DNA of 64,000 nt from Beaufortia kweichowensis (Eukaryota; Chordata; Actinopteri; Cypriniformes; Gastromyzontidae): NCBI GenBank assembly GCA_019155185.1, contig CM032795.1, positions 12,441,795 through 12,505,794 of the forward strand. Direction: 5' to 3'. Both the position numbers and the translations under genes were made by a program. Of this stretch, positions 12,516-25,600 are shown piece after piece; position 1 is the first letter of the stretch; each line of letters opens with the position of its first letter. The notes beneath the pieces were generated by a model. It did no database searches and was not told the DNA's origin. It was given only the letters and a program-made list of their open reading frames with translations.

Positions 12516-14926
12516 AATTTAATTGATTTCTTTATTTAGTAAAAAAATTAAGCAAGTGCCTAAAAATGATCAAAACTGTCCTTTTACCTTATCCCAATTT
12601 ACAAGGGTAAATTGGGCATAAAAGGGCATAAAATTATTCATAATTTGAGATGTTGGGTACTTTGACTTCAACCCACATAAAGGTAACATAGAGCAATCTG
12701 CAATTTTATGCTTCAAAAAGAGATGGCAATATATACTTCTTTACTATAGTATGAGAGGTATTAAAAAAATAAGTATGCAAAATAAGTACTATTATTCATT
12801 AAAGAGCGGGCAAGAAACACCTGAATTGCCGGCTGTGCCTGTCACGTGCATTGTAAAAAAAACCTCCTAACCGAGCAGTTCTATTTAAATGCAAGTTCTA
12901 TCATTACAAATCAATTTATTCCTTGTATACATACTGTACTTGTTCATCAACACTTGAAAAAATAATTGTCGCTGCTGTTGATGGGACTTTATAAAAAATT
13001 CAGGTCACATCAATGCAAACATGCCAGCTGTACTACTGTATGCCTGAAAGGTATTCATGATGCACAAATGTGTATGTGTAACAATCCACAAAAAGTACTT
13101 TACTAAATACAAAACCTATTGTAACTCAGCACATAATACCACATTTTAAAGGACTGGTGTAACGACAATTAAAAATAGTAATCTTCACTGTAAGTAAGAA
13201 CACTCTGACTCAAAGGATTTACAGAATACCCATGTGATGGGGCTACACAAAACTTTTAGAACAGGTTCTTGGTACTCCTGGTGACTCTACTAAGAACCTG
13301 TAAGGAACCTTTGCCTTGTTTGGAATGCAGTATGACCAGAACTGATTTTGACCACGATGTACTTAAGATTATTACATAACAGATAGCATACACAAACACT
13401 TGTTCCCCCAACCTCTTTCTCTCACACTACTCCATATATCTGTCATCAATGGTCATCCAGGCAGTTTGTCTACTTTTGCACTGACCAATCATCAACCTGT
13501 CTGCTTCTTAAATCAGTTCAATATGTGGAGAAATCGAGCAGAGAGTTCATCAAGCAGACTACCAGACAATACACCAACAAGTTTGTACAATTCTTTCTCC
13601 AATAAATACATTCTACCTTTTAAACTTTGTTGTGGTATTCATAGTCCCCTATTTTCAAATTCTACGATTTACGTTAATTATATCTATTATGTGTGATATC
13701 GGGTCAATACCAGTGTAAAACAGTGTTTTTGTGAGCATCAAGTGGTTTTGCTTCCAACTCAAACCCAGAAGATACAAAGGTTAAACACACAACTAGTCTC
13801 AAATTCCTTTCAGGAAAAAGCACACTCACATATACTAAAAACAGCCTCAGACAAAATGGGCGCTCAACTGTGCCTGACTAAAGCACTAAACACTCGCTCA
13901 AGTTCTTTAGACAAAATGCACACACAACGAACTCCGTTTTTCACTGTAATTTGAGTTGGAGGTAAAGCTTTAAAAAAAGGTTCAGCCTCTGGATATTTTT
14001 CCTATCCATGTCCGGCTTTGTCCCAGGTGGTGCAAATCTGGTTTTATCAGTAAATCAGACTTTATTTTTAGAAGAGCCATCCCACTGTCAGCTAAAAGCT
14101 ATATTACATACATTTATAGACCACATTTAAAAACGTACAAATTGCAATACAGATATAGAAAACCAAAAACAGTAAACTTCCAGTATAAGCAAGACAGTAT
14201 TGCCAGTTGATGAAAATGCATCGTATTACAGCCGTAACTGCATGCCCATACACGTGAATCAAAATTTGCTCTGTGAGTAAGTAGAAGTGTGAATGGCCCA
14301 TAAAGACTAACAGAATACGGGGAACTTCAACGATAAAACATTTTGGCATGGTTTCTTGTATTTAGCCACAACCTTGTGGGTCTGCACTGATGGCAGTGTC
14401 CCTGGAACCCAGCAATCCTCTGGGTGAGAACGCTGGCCTGTGTGTTAAAGACTATGTGTCTGTGTGTTAATGTGTACAGCTGTTTCTCTGTACTAGTTTA
14501 CTTGGCTGCAGACATAAAGAGGGGAAATTAACGCTTCCTTTAGGAACAACAGATTTATGTGTGCATGTGTGATTCTGTTTTAGAAAATCACATACATTTT
14601 ATTATTCCTATTAAGATTGTTTTATGTAGCTATAGAGAGAGAGACAGAGAGAGAGTCCCAGATGATCACTTGGTGTTGCAAAACGTTTGTCACGTGCATA
14701 ATTTCTTGATTACTTTAATTCACTTTCTATTTAATTATTGATACAATTTTAAAACTCATTCTCAAACTCCATCAAGCGCGCGTGTGTTTCCTTAGTGTGG
14801 GAACTGTTTCAAGCAATTCAAGTAACTTTTATTCAATACCATCTTGTCTTGAAAAAAACCTGCGCTATAAAACGTATTGTGTTAAACGAAAAATAAATGT
14901 GTAAAAATTCAGTAACCCTCTCTTAC

Positions 14927-16356
14927 CTGGCGTCTGCGAACGATGTTACATCCAGCCATTCTCCCATCTCGTTTTTTACACAAGGCGCGTTAGGATAAGG
15001 AGGACGGGTCAACATCCCGCCCGGGTACCACTGCTCGGGCGGAGGTCGCTCCCGCGGAACCAAAGCCCCGCTTCGTCCGTACTCGTATGGGTTACAGATA
15101 AACGGTGTCTCGTGGCCAGTAGTGTATGGGGTCCTCGGCTTGGGAGGCCCGTATTGACCGTTATCGTCCTCGCCATACCTGTGCTGGTACGGCCAGGTGT
15201 CGTTTAGTTCACGGGGCATCATCTCGGATTTTATTTTGACATTGTACAGATTCATGTAATCGGAGTATCTGTCCTCCGAGGGTCCCGCAAACTCACCGGA
15301 CATTGACGCGGGCTTCGCAAAGCTCCGGCTCGGCCCGTTATCGAACTCTGTCGCGAAATGGGCCATATTGGCGGGCAACAGTTGTTCAAACTGGCACGAA
15401 GCCGCTCGTGATGCGTTCATATCCGATGCTGTCGTCGCGGCTGTACCTTCTGAACTCAGGTTGGCAATGTCCCCGGACAGGTTGCCGAACTCAGGCGCGT
15501 CCGCTGTTAAGTGCACATGAGATGAGCTGCTGCACGGCAAGGTCGTCCTCTCACCTGGTAGCTGCTCCAGGTTGCCACTTTTAAACATCCCAAACACTTT
15601 ATCGCTCCCCTGCAGCTCTGCACCTCTGTCTCGTCCCGCCGCGAGAGCGTACTCTCCTCTGCCTCTACCTGCTGTCTCCTGCTCGCTCACTGAACAGTCT
15701 AGCAAAGGCATCCCAAACAAATAGATTTCCTCACCACTACTTTCAGTGGTCAGGGGCGGTGGCGGAGCGTGGTGCGGTCCCACCTCGCCCAGTTCGCTGG
15801 ACTCCATGGCTAAGCCCAAAGAGACGGATACGGCTTTGCACAGCTCTCGCGCTGTCTCAGAGATGGTGCTGGTGGTGCTGCTTCTGCACGCGCGACTACT
15901 CGCCACACTTGCGTCACGGCTCGAGGCCAACTCGCGTGTGTGAACTTCAGCCGCGACTCCGCTTTTTTGTCCGGTGTCAGCGCCCCGAAGAGAACCCGAG
16001 CAACTGCCGCTGCGGCCGGTGGCGTCTTTACGGCCCGAGTCGGCAGATGACAAAGACGAGTCGCTTTTGCTTCCTGTTAAACTCTTGTTGAGAAAATGGA
16101 TACGGCTCGACTCGGGCTCCATCAGTGAAGTCGCACTCTCGCACTCTTTCCCGGGGCAGCATATTGCCGTGCTGGGAGACAGCTTGTTTAAACGCATTTC
16201 CCTCAGCAAGCAGCCGCACTTCTTCGAGCTCGAAATTTCCAAACTCTCGTTGCTCGCTCGCACGACGCGAGCGTTTTGAAAAACGCTTTGGTAAGGTCCG
16301 TGAAAAACTGCATCTGGGGACTCGCAAACCTTCCCTAACCCGACCGGAACCTCCAT
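14927..16356 (-). CDS. ar: androgen receptor exon 1 (N-terminal domain)
   Basis: The exon encodes 476 complete codons from ATG at 16354-16356 and ends at the donor GTAAGA (GT at 14925-14926) in phase 2. The protein starts MEVPVGLGKV, close to mammalian AR. It ends with the AR-type stretch WYPGGMLTRPPYP..CVKNEMGEWLDV just before the DNA-binding domain. This is the transactivating, largely disordered N-terminal domain of the receptor. No polyglutamine, polyglycine or polyproline tract of mammalian type is present; there is only a PPPP at about residue 200. The position of the mammalian FxxLF motif, which mediates N/C interaction, reads YQSVF. Joining to exon 2 gives an uninterrupted frame. No second exon 1 is seen, so this is a single gene copy within the window. 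Confidence 0.96.
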
Positions 16357-16540
16357 GATCTAGAAACAGACACTCCAGTATACAAAGGCCGTGAGGGTTT
16401 AAAGGGGACTCACCGCAACAAGTTCATCGACGAAATCCTCGCCGCGCTTAAGTCTTCCCGTTTAAAAGTTCTAGTCAGACAAACATGAGGAGCTGCGCGA
16501 GTCTGTGTAAGCAAAAAGTAATCAAATGGCTATATAATCG
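16357..16540 (-). promoter_or_regulatory. ar: ar 5' leader and possible TATA element
   Basis: On the minus strand GATTATATAGCC (16531-16536) could act as a TATA box, which would put transcription start near 16500 and give a leader of about 150 nt. The leader holds two minimal upstream ORFs on the minus strand. One is ATG TTT GTC TGA, from the cat at 16483-16485. The other is ATG AAC TTG TTG CGG TGA, near 16411-16428. The start site is inferred only; AR promoters in mammals lack TATA, so the true start may differ. Confidence 0.35.
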
Positions 16541-17835
16541 CTGCCGTCGGGGAATAAAGAAAGCATAGGCGGCTCTCAATAAACGTCAAAGAAAACTTTC
16601 TTTGGGGGCAAACGAACGGGATTTCGCTTTTTGGCCGTCTGTTATTCAAAGACTGCTATTATGACAGTCCGTTTGAAACCTCGTGCAAAAGTCATGTACG
16701 TGTATTATCCATTAAAGAGCGAATGAAAGTAAGCCCGTCCAGGGGTGGGAATTTCTCTCAGTCGCTCGAGTTGTTTTCCCTCTACCTTGAGAAAGCACGA
16801 TAAGATTTCGCTGTCTGTTTCCAATGATCAGTCAGAGCCGAGGCGGCGGTTGCTACAGCACCCCGAGCGCATCATAACAACCTACACTTTCCTTTTTAAG
16901 TACAATTACAGCCCTTTCCTCTCGTGTCAGGTACTCTCCTGGGTTCAGTCGCAGGTAATGCGCGAGGAGCTTGCTGTGTCACGGTGTTTTGCTGGGCTAA
17001 GCACTAATTTTACGGAGGGTTCGCTCGGGAAAGTCCTTGAGCGCTTTAACTGTCAGGACTAAATAATACAGCCCCAGGAACTGAGCCAACAATACGGGTA
17101 AATAAGACAATGCTGCGTATGATGAGAGTATAACAACTCAATTTCACTCAATATTACACGTATACAGTACGTTAAAAACAAGACGGAAGGATAAGATTAA
17201 ATCCGCGAGCCTCTGTGCTGTATGAAAGTCCACTGGCTGTGTAATATTGATGACCTGAGCCTCTGTTATCCTGTCATTTATTACTCAACACGCACTAAAA
17301 CCAAAACGTGACTGTTAACTCTTCTAGCCGTAAAAGCAGCAAAACAACCTGTTGGCAAATTGAAAAAGGAAGAGAACAGTATTTAAATTCTGAGAAATAA
17401 ATGTTCTTGTCTGTAAATTGACTGTCAATTTAACATAATTTTAAAAATTCAAACCGATTTATTGCATACTAGTAAAAAATATATAGATCCTTTTATAAGT
17501 TTTCAGACTTTATATCAGAAAACAATTAAATATATCAAATAATGCAATATTGGTTCAAATTATTAAACATTTGAAAATTTTGAGGTGGAATACGAATATA
17601 AAGAGGAATACACTGACAGGACGATAGAAGTTAAAGTCCAAAGGAGCGGAAAAATAAACATTGGATAAATAAAGCCACGAAATCATGCTCTTTTTGTTTG
17701 GACTGTTCTTGGTTCATTAAGTGCAGTTTTTTCCTAACATGTTTTCCATAAGCTTCAGAAGCTCACCAATGACAATAATTAATAATGCATGGCAACTCAG
17801 ATGTAATTGATTATATCTGGAATTTATACATTTAT

Positions 17836-18035
17836 TGTAATGTGTGCCTTGCCAGAGAATGATGAACTGTCCCAGCTAGGTCTGGAGCCAAGGTTTTTCT
17901 CCCTCTTCACCTAAACATCTTGTGGAGTTTTTTCTTGTCTTGTTGACCTTGGTTTGCTCACTGGGACACATTTTTTTACTGCTTTGTGAAAAAAAAGTTC
18001 TATACAAAAGTGCTATACAAATAAAATTGAAAAGT
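17836..18035 (+). repeat. non-LTR retroelement-type 3' end
   Basis: The sequence runs GGTCTGGAGCCAAGG, TTTTTCTCCC, then TGGAGTTTTTTCTTGTC and ends AAAAGTGCTATACAAATAAA. This is a common layout for 3' ends of fish non-LTR elements. No coding part is attached. Confidence 0.45.
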
Positions 18036-18335
18036 GATAGTTAACCTCAGAATAAAAATGTCATAATTTTTTTGTCATTCAATCCCTGTATGTGATTCTT
18101 CTGTGTTCCACAAAAGAAGATATTTTGCAAAACGCTGGTTACCGGCACCCACTGACTTCCATTGTACCTTGTGTTTAAACTATGAAAGTGAATGAGTGCC
18201 GGTAACCAGCGTTTTGCAAAATATCTTCTTCTGTGTTCTGCTGAAGCAAGAAAGTCATACAGGTTTCACATGACATGAGGGTGAGTAAACAATAAAATAA
18301 TTTTTATTTTTGGGTAAACTATCCCTTTAAAATGA
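18036..18335. repeat. hairpin MITE, family A, copy 1
   Basis: The element runs from GTGATAGTTAACCTCAG to GGGTAAACTATCCCTTTAA and holds two nearly perfect inverted arms at about 18115-18151 and 18193-18229. The arm core is GATATTTTGCAAAACGCTGG followed by TTACCGGCACCCA, and the other arm is its reverse complement. The loop is about 40 nt. The flanking sequence includes AAGTCATACAGGTTTCACATGACATGAGGGTGAGTAA, a familiar cyprinid repeat signature. It has no coding capacity. Confidence 0.8.
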
Positions 18336-19920
18336 CTGACTTAACAGAACTAATGTGAAATAAAGTTACTTATTATGCGTTAATCATTACTTATTTTCAC
18401 AGTCTATTACTGATATCATTAAATAAGGAATTGGCCCTAAAAATCCCACTGTGACCTGCAAACTTTAATTAATATTAAATGTTACATGTAGAATGATTTT
18501 TCTAATACCAGTGGGACATCTTAGCCCACGTGAACTGAATAGTTCTATATGTACAATTAAAAGTGTTATACTATTTATACCAAATTATATTATATATAGT
18601 ATACTATAATGTCATTTGCAGTTTGCTGCAAACTAGGTAAAGTCAGACAAAGCCACAAATGAAAATTACTTTGCAAGAGAAAGTTTAAACAAAATACTTC
18701 ATATAACCAGCGATCGTGCCATGTGCGCATTAAAAGAAAAGGGTATTACATTGGCATTGCTGAATTGTCGTGAACAGTGTCTGATTTAGGCAGAGGAATG
18801 TGTTTGAGGTTTTTAAGAATGAGTGGCTTATTCAGAATGAATTGGTGAGAGTTTGTGGGAGGAGCCGAGTATGAGAGATGGAAGTTAAGAGGGATGTTTG
18901 GTTTTGTTTTGCCCAGAGATTGTTAAGATGATGCCAGAATGTTCAGTATGTGTTGATTATCAGCAGTGCTGAGCTGGTTTCCCTTTACATATCTCATCAT
19001 CGCATTTTTGGTTATTGTTACCAAACTATCATTCTCCACATCCTTCACTCACTCAGCCTGTTTCTTTCTCTTCCTTTTCTGTGTCACATTCGCTGTGCGC
19101 ATGTGTGTGACTAGGCATGTGTGTGTGTACGTGTAGCACCTGTTGCTTAGTAACTCAAATTCCACATATACTCAGAGCACTATTGCAAAGTACAGCTTAT
19201 TTACCCTTATTCGAATCTGTGTTTTCCTCTTATTTTAATTATATTGGTCTAGTTAGTATGTTTTGGTTAGTTTTAGCTGTTTGTCTTATATTAGACACTT
19301 AATTTACTCCCTAGATATGCTTTATTTAAAAATGTACCCCTAGACGTGCTGTGAGGTGATAGATGTATAAAAATATTTCAGCTTGCTGTTGATATTTTGA
19401 GAGACTTTAAATAATTATGGACAGCTATATATACATATTTATGTGAGCTACAGGTTGTCGACAATGTTAAGGTTTATTATCATGAATTTTCCACTCTAGT
19501 ACAAATGAATTTCTGTGTCTGCAATGTTCTGTTTTGTGGTTAACATAAAGTCAATCATATATATTCAGATAAATAAGAGTCACTCTCTCTCCGTTCATAT
19601 CACACCCATATACACTCCAGTAAACAGGGCAAACGTTTCTCTACATAGAAACACTTGGCATACAAAGTCTGTGTAATTAATCATATTTACAAGACTTTAT
19701 TTACAAGACATATTTACCAGAACACATGGGTACTGTGTAAATGAAAATGGTAAATTAAGGTGTGGTTGCCAAAACAATTTAATAGCTTGTGGATTGCAAT
19801 ACACAACTTTAAAATGATTGTGAGCAGCTGTGTCTGTTACTCTTTCTACGAAAAAGATCCAGACATCAAACACATCACAGAAGTAAGTGATAGAGACAGA
19901 GAAAAACGATACATATGCCT

Positions 19921-20215
19921 TATTTAAAGAAATAGTTCACCCAAAAATGAAAATTCTTTTATAAAAATTCACGCTCATGTCATGTCAAACCTGTATGACT
20001 TTCTTGCTATAGCAGAACACAGAAGATATTTTGCAAAATGCTGGTTACCGGCACCCATTCACTTTCATAGTATGGACACAAGGCTCAATGGAAGTCAATG
20101 AATGCCGATAACCAGCGTTTTGCAAAATATCTTTTTTTGTGTTCCACAAGAGAAAGAATCATATACAGGGTTTAAATGACATAAGGGTGAAATTATGAAA
20201 ATATTTTCGTAATTA
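19921..20215. repeat. hairpin MITE, family A, copy 2 (inverted to copy 1)
   Basis: It begins TTAAAGAAATAGTTCACCC and contains the same stem core, GATATTTTGCAAAATGCTGG with its reverse complement, around a loop TTCACTTTCATAGTATGG. The loop is the reverse complement of the loop in copy 1, so the two copies lie in opposite orientation 1.6 kb apart, 1.7-3.9 kb upstream of the ar start codon. Confidence 0.8.
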
Positions 20216-22426
20216 TTTCGGAAAATGATATTTTTGCCATCTATGTCTCCACATCCAGACAACAATTCCATGTTACAGACTTGGAAGAAAGAGCCTTAGC
20301 TTTAACAAACTGCATAAAGTTCATCATTCTCCATGGTGTCAACGCCATGCCAACAACTGAGAAATAACATCTGTCAGTGCAATGAGGTCTTCACTATCCA
20401 AGAGGATTGGTGTTTCATAATGCACATCTCTGTGTGGAATCTGTTTGTGTGAGTGCGCATTTACAAGGCCTAAAAAAATGTGGCCTTGTACTCGTCTTTC
20501 AGTTATAATATTGCTACTTAGGGAAGGTCTTCGTTTCACTCGATCATATCATATATCACTCATCATCTTCTTTAAAGTCAGCAGACATTTTTCACATTCC
20601 TCCACTGTGCCAGAGTATGATCACTACAGTGTCACTGGGTTTGATTCATGTGTGTCTGGGGGAGCTGTCAGGGCTGGTGAGGTAAGTGACTGTTTATATA
20701 CTAGCTGCTCTGTGATCAGTGGGAGTTAATGGAATAAGCCATGCACACACTTTCATCTCATGCCATTTGTTTTTTTTTGTTTGAGTCCACGAGTCCAACT
20801 CTGAATAAGAGTTAAACTATTTCTTCACAAACCACAGATACACCTGCAAGTGTACACTTTTTGAATCATACGTTTCTTCACTTAGTTATCTGTTCTGAAA
20901 ACAGAACTTCTACAAACCGCTCACGTCACAGGCATTGTTTTTCTTACTTCTGATCTCATCTTAATAAAATGTACGATCACATGTGGCTCTCTTTGACAAG
21001 TCAAACTTTTCAGCTAATAAAACATCCAGTCAGACTGCAGTTTGAGTTACATAAGGCCGGTTAAAGGACAAAAGCAGACAAGCAGAACACTGGCAGTGAC
21101 CCAGTCAATTGATAGGTGATGTTTTTACAGCCTATGCCTCGTTTACATATTTAATTACTTGGCCCGATTTGGGTATTTAGACAAACGTTTTGGCATGTTT
21201 TTGTACACAAAAATGCAAAAGAATGATTGGTGCAGGCAGGGCCATAGCTTATGGTGTGGGAATGCCAGGGGTCCACAGGTGCCTTAAGTGTTGAAAGAGT
21301 TAATTTGCTGCTTTGCTGCACACTCTGAAACTAAGAAATGAGTGAAGTTGAGATTTTAAATACAATAAAATTATATAACATTACATTTTAATATATATAT
21401 TTACATAATTTTAAAAATTAATCCAAATAAATTAAGAATGGCCACAAAGTGAACATTTTAGTTTTTGTCTGAACAGTCATGGACAGCTATTAACTTCATT
21501 AGAAGAACAGTCAAAATACTAGATAACGCACATACAAAAAAGTAAACTTAAATAAAAAATAAATGCATGAGTTTGAAAACTAATAAATGCTATTAATAAA
21601 ACAAACTGAAAGTAACATAACGTTTTTCCAACTTTATTATTTTGTGATGATGTGTGGTTATGGCACGATTTGAGGTTAATTTACCGTATGATGTTTTTCA
21701 TTCAAGGCAACAGCACGAGGATGTGCAGTGATCATAGAGTACACTGTAATCTCAGTAACTCTCTATTTCAACCCCTCCCCTTAAATCTTCAACATATCTG
21801 AGGTTCAAATGTGAACAGGACCTGTTTCTGGGAAAGGAACATGAGTATATGAACTCTGGTGTTGAAGGTTTTATATGACCATATTGGGTTTTATTTGGCT
21901 GCACAAGCTTTTATGTGACAGCATACAAGGCTTAAATGAGTAGATGGGTTTTTGTTGAAAATAATCGTTTTTGACATTTATTAGATGTCACAGGATGTTA
22001 CCGTAAATTGTAAAATTGTAGTAATGACCCTGCACATGTTCAGGAAATCTAATATAAATTATACTCATCCCTTACTGTGTGTTCCCTGCTTTATTTTTAC
22101 TGGTATTTTCTATAATATACTCAATTCACCTAAACATTTACAACACAAATCATACTAATTTTATTGTAATACTGGGTTATATCTGGGTACTTTGTTTATT
22201 TTATTTACTTTTTTAATATTTGCCATTATGTCAGTAACTATTTACTATACCAGACTCTAATGCAAGTCAGATAAATACAGTCATCCGAAAATGTCTAGGT
22301 TTAAAAAATAAAAACTTTTGTCACACACTGTTGCCATTCAGCAACTCTAAACCAGCAGTGAAGTAAACATCTAACACAATTGCACATGGTTGTTCGAGTC
22401 AGAATCAGTGAATCGCTACAGAGATC

Positions 22427-22790
22427 ATGTCTAACTCAGAGAAGGAAGCTGCTGTTGTACAACCAAGGTCACAAGATAATCCACAGCTCACTTAGCAGAC
22501 GAGCTCAAGGGACCAGGATCATATCGAATGCAGTTGCCCCCGGTCACCAGCTAGAGCAGAATGAGTGAGCGAGCACTGCAGGTTTTAGTACATCCACCCA
22601 CCTCAGCTGTCAATCAGATCATTGTAAGACAATCCTGACGGACAAGTGGAAATACACATCTGACAAATTAAAAGAGGATGATGCATCACCAGATACTGTA
22701 CAAGAGCTGCCAGGTCTTACAGCTATGATAAAGGAGATGAAGTGGGAGAATGCACACTTGCAACAACAAGTAAGCCAGCCAGCTTCTTCG
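22427..22790 (+). pseudogene. decayed coding-like stretch, possible retroelement remnant
   Basis: An ATG at 22427 opens MSNSEKEAAVVQPRSQ and is soon broken by stops. From about 22617 to 22784 another frame reads open with TDKWKYTSDKLKEDD, ASPDTVQELPGL, then TAMIKEMKWENAHLQQQ. That last part looks like a charged, coiled-coil-forming segment such as those in gag-like or transposon accessory proteins. The interruptions and lack of splice signals suggest a dead element rather than a gene. I do not recognise the family, so this is a description, not an identification. Confidence 0.3.
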
Positions 22791-23722
22791 GATTAATTCA
22801 GCACTTCACAAGATACAACAGCAAAACAGTGCTTTATCACAAGCTGCAGTGCCTTAAAGTCAAAATGGAGAGCCACACCCAGACAAGCAACCACCAATGC
22901 ACTCTCACAGTCATTTCTCCTTTCGCTCACCACTAAATAATCAATCTTTAGGCCACACAAGGCTCGCATCACCTGTTACCCTCAGAAGGCCACACACAGC
23001 TGTAATAGATGGGTGCCCAGCATTAACCAATCATCAGAAGCACATGAACCTTTCCTCCTCACCTCACAAGAGGACCAATCTTAACCCAGGAACTTGCCTG
23101 CCATGGCAATGTTATGGAGCAAGTCAAGTTTAAGATCTTGAAACTAAAGAAATGAATACAGTTTCCAGTCAGTATGCTGGAACATCTGGGCCATTTCTTT
23201 TTTGAACAGTTACTTTCAGACTCCAATCTCATTAACTTGTGTCACATATTTCTTTAACAATTTTGTTGATACTGTTCTGACCAGATACTCTTAGTGTCTG
23301 AGAGTTGGGATTATGCAACACAATTTAACACAGTTTAGTATTTTTGTGGCAAAAATTTACACTCGTGTCTTTAATTTCATTAAGTTAGTAGCAACATTTT
23401 GCATGCTTTGTTTAAGATCCTCTTTTGTTTGACTTTGTTTTGCTCATTACATTTATGCTGTTGGTGTAGGGCAATACCCTCGAGGCAGACTCTAGTTCTG
23501 TAAGTTACGCTGATGCTTTTAGGGGCTCTTGTGCCACTTTTTAATAGTTTTTCCTCTGTCAACACCAGGTGCACAGAGATGTCCCTGTGGCCATATCAAC
23601 AACTGTCATCAAGGACGAATAGCATTTTAAATTCAAACCATTTATACTGTAATATGCACCTTTAACATTACCAATAGATGGCGTTCATAACTACAAGAGT
23701 TTAGTTTCTGTTGAGACTGCAA

Positions 23723-23888
<166 letters not shown>

Positions 23889-25298
23889 GTTGATGTTTTG
23901 TTATCTGAACTTTTCCTGAGTCTGGCTCAGATCTATGGCCTTCATACTTATAACTCCCACACAACACACACACATACATGCACGTGCATAAATTCAGACA
24001 GCCACACATGCCTTGATTTAGGCATGGAGTTTTACAAAGAGCTTGCTTTGCATTACTTTTTTGTTACGCTGGGGTCTGTAGTCGTCCTACAGACTTATGT
24101 CTGGGCTCCCTTTATAAAAAAACATCTGTTCTGGACCTAAATATAAGTTAGACGTCAAAACATACACACATGCACGTTTTTGAGGTCAGAGCAAATCTAC
24201 TATTCTGATAAGAATGAGTGTCAAGTGGAAGAGGAAAAGAATGGGCAAAGATAAAATTCAGGGATGAAGTGATTACACAAACATCCATGAAATCCTTCAA
24301 CAGTATTCATAAGCAGAACTAAAATTCACAAGGCCCGGGACATGCCCATTGAGGAGCATTAATGCCCCTCACCTAATACAGGGACAGGGACAGTGTTTCA
24401 TTATTGTCCACCAACAGTGGCTTTGTTCAACTATGGATAAAATATTTGCCTACTTTTAACTAGTGAATCTGTTCCATTAATATAACATCCTGTCACTCTG
24501 CAATTTGAGTTGCTTAAGATTGGTTAAAGGATATACGATGTAGAACATTATTTTTGACCTGGTCCAGTTCAGACACAATAACCCTGAGAAAATATAAAAC
24601 TACTCTGTCTTGAACTCTCTCCCACTTTCTCTATCTGTTTTTCTTCCTTTGCCAAAACCACTATGACTGCTAAGCAAGGCTACAACGCCCTCCCACATAT
24701 ATACACACACAAGCATAATAGTCTCGATAGTACATTCACCTTGCAAATTGCTCTCAGGAAATGCAGTTTTGTTTCATCATTCACAGACACACACACACAG
24801 ACCTCTATAAAAACATTTCACTTAGCTTAACAGTTTCAGTTGTGCATTTGTCTGTGATGACTGCAGAAAAAATGCCTTGCCTCGCTTCTTAATCGAGTTA
24901 AATAAGGTATAATTCACATATCGTTGCATGCGGTGTGACTTCCTGTTGCATAACAGGCCAGTTACTGCAGCTTTTAACTGAAGGTAATGTGACCTTACAA
25001 TGTAATGTAATATAATGCATAAGTATAATGAAGTGCAATGCAATATAATGTGATCAACTGCACATGAATAGTACGTGGTTTCTAAAATAAAACGAGTTGT
25101 TATGCAATTTAATTGTTATAATGTTATGTAAGGTCACTGGACTGTGTTTCAAAGGTCAATCCCGAGACTCATTATCTCCACCTTGCGTCCAATTTTAAAA
25201 GACGCCGTTAGTTTAGGGCAGAGTAGCATTATCGGAATTTTAGGCTTTAATATTCGTAAGATTAAAAAGTAGTAAAATGAACTGTGGGTTTATTGTAT

Positions 25299-25322
25299 GG
25301 GTTAGGTTAGGGTTAGGGTTAG
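25299..25322 (+). repeat. short interstitial telomere-like repeat
   Basis: The bases read GGGTTAGGTTAGGGTTAGGG followed by TTAG, about four vertebrate telomere-type units, one of them a base short. It is far too short to be a telomere. Confidence 0.7.
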
Positions 25323-25424
25323 TTATTTAAAAGTTATTTAAAAGTGTAGATATCATGATTTTGGCGGATTGATTACCATTTGTGTTAAATTAGTACAAAC
25401 AGGCTTTCGTGTTTCGTTTTATAC

Positions 25425-25600
25425 CACGAGACTGTAGTGAAAGGCAATGTTAAATTTGTGGTTCGGTCGGAGCCTGTGGTTGAGTGGACAGCGCTCCAGA
25501 CATATCTGCAGCGCAACTGGCGTCCTTTCCGAGCCCCTACCCTCTCTCTCATCCCAATCACTTCCTGTCTCACTACACTTTCCTGTCCAAAAAATGATAA
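25425..25600 (+). repeat. probable degenerate tRNA-derived SINE
   Basis: The stretch GTTGAGTGGACAGCGCTCCA resembles a tRNA-type A box region. It is followed by CAACTGGCGTCC, a pyrimidine-rich body with CAATCACTTCCTGTCTCAC, and CTTTCCTGTCC before an A-rich tail. This layout matches a fish SINE body; the internal B box appears lost. Confidence 0.45.

Larger units (their letters stand above)
1109..14926 (-). other. ar: ar intron 1 (13.8 kb, no gene seen)
   Basis: This long intron separates the N-terminal-domain exon from the zinc-finger exon, as in other vertebrate AR genes. It starts with GTAAGA at 14926 (minus strand) and ends with AG at 1109. It holds dispersed repeats, listed separately where recognised, and otherwise AT-rich sequence with stop codons in all frames. 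The short open frames inside it, the longest being 121 codons at 9295-9660, show no family resemblance and I do not call them genes. Confidence 0.85.

Noticed and set aside
15303..16358. Plus-strand open frames across ar exon 1
   Set aside because: They are antisense shadows of the GC-rich ar coding exon.
16360..16413. Possible mini-intron in the ar leader (GTGAGT..TTTCTAG just before ATG)
   Set aside because: Both sites look good, but the intron would be only 54 nt, below the usual vertebrate minimum.
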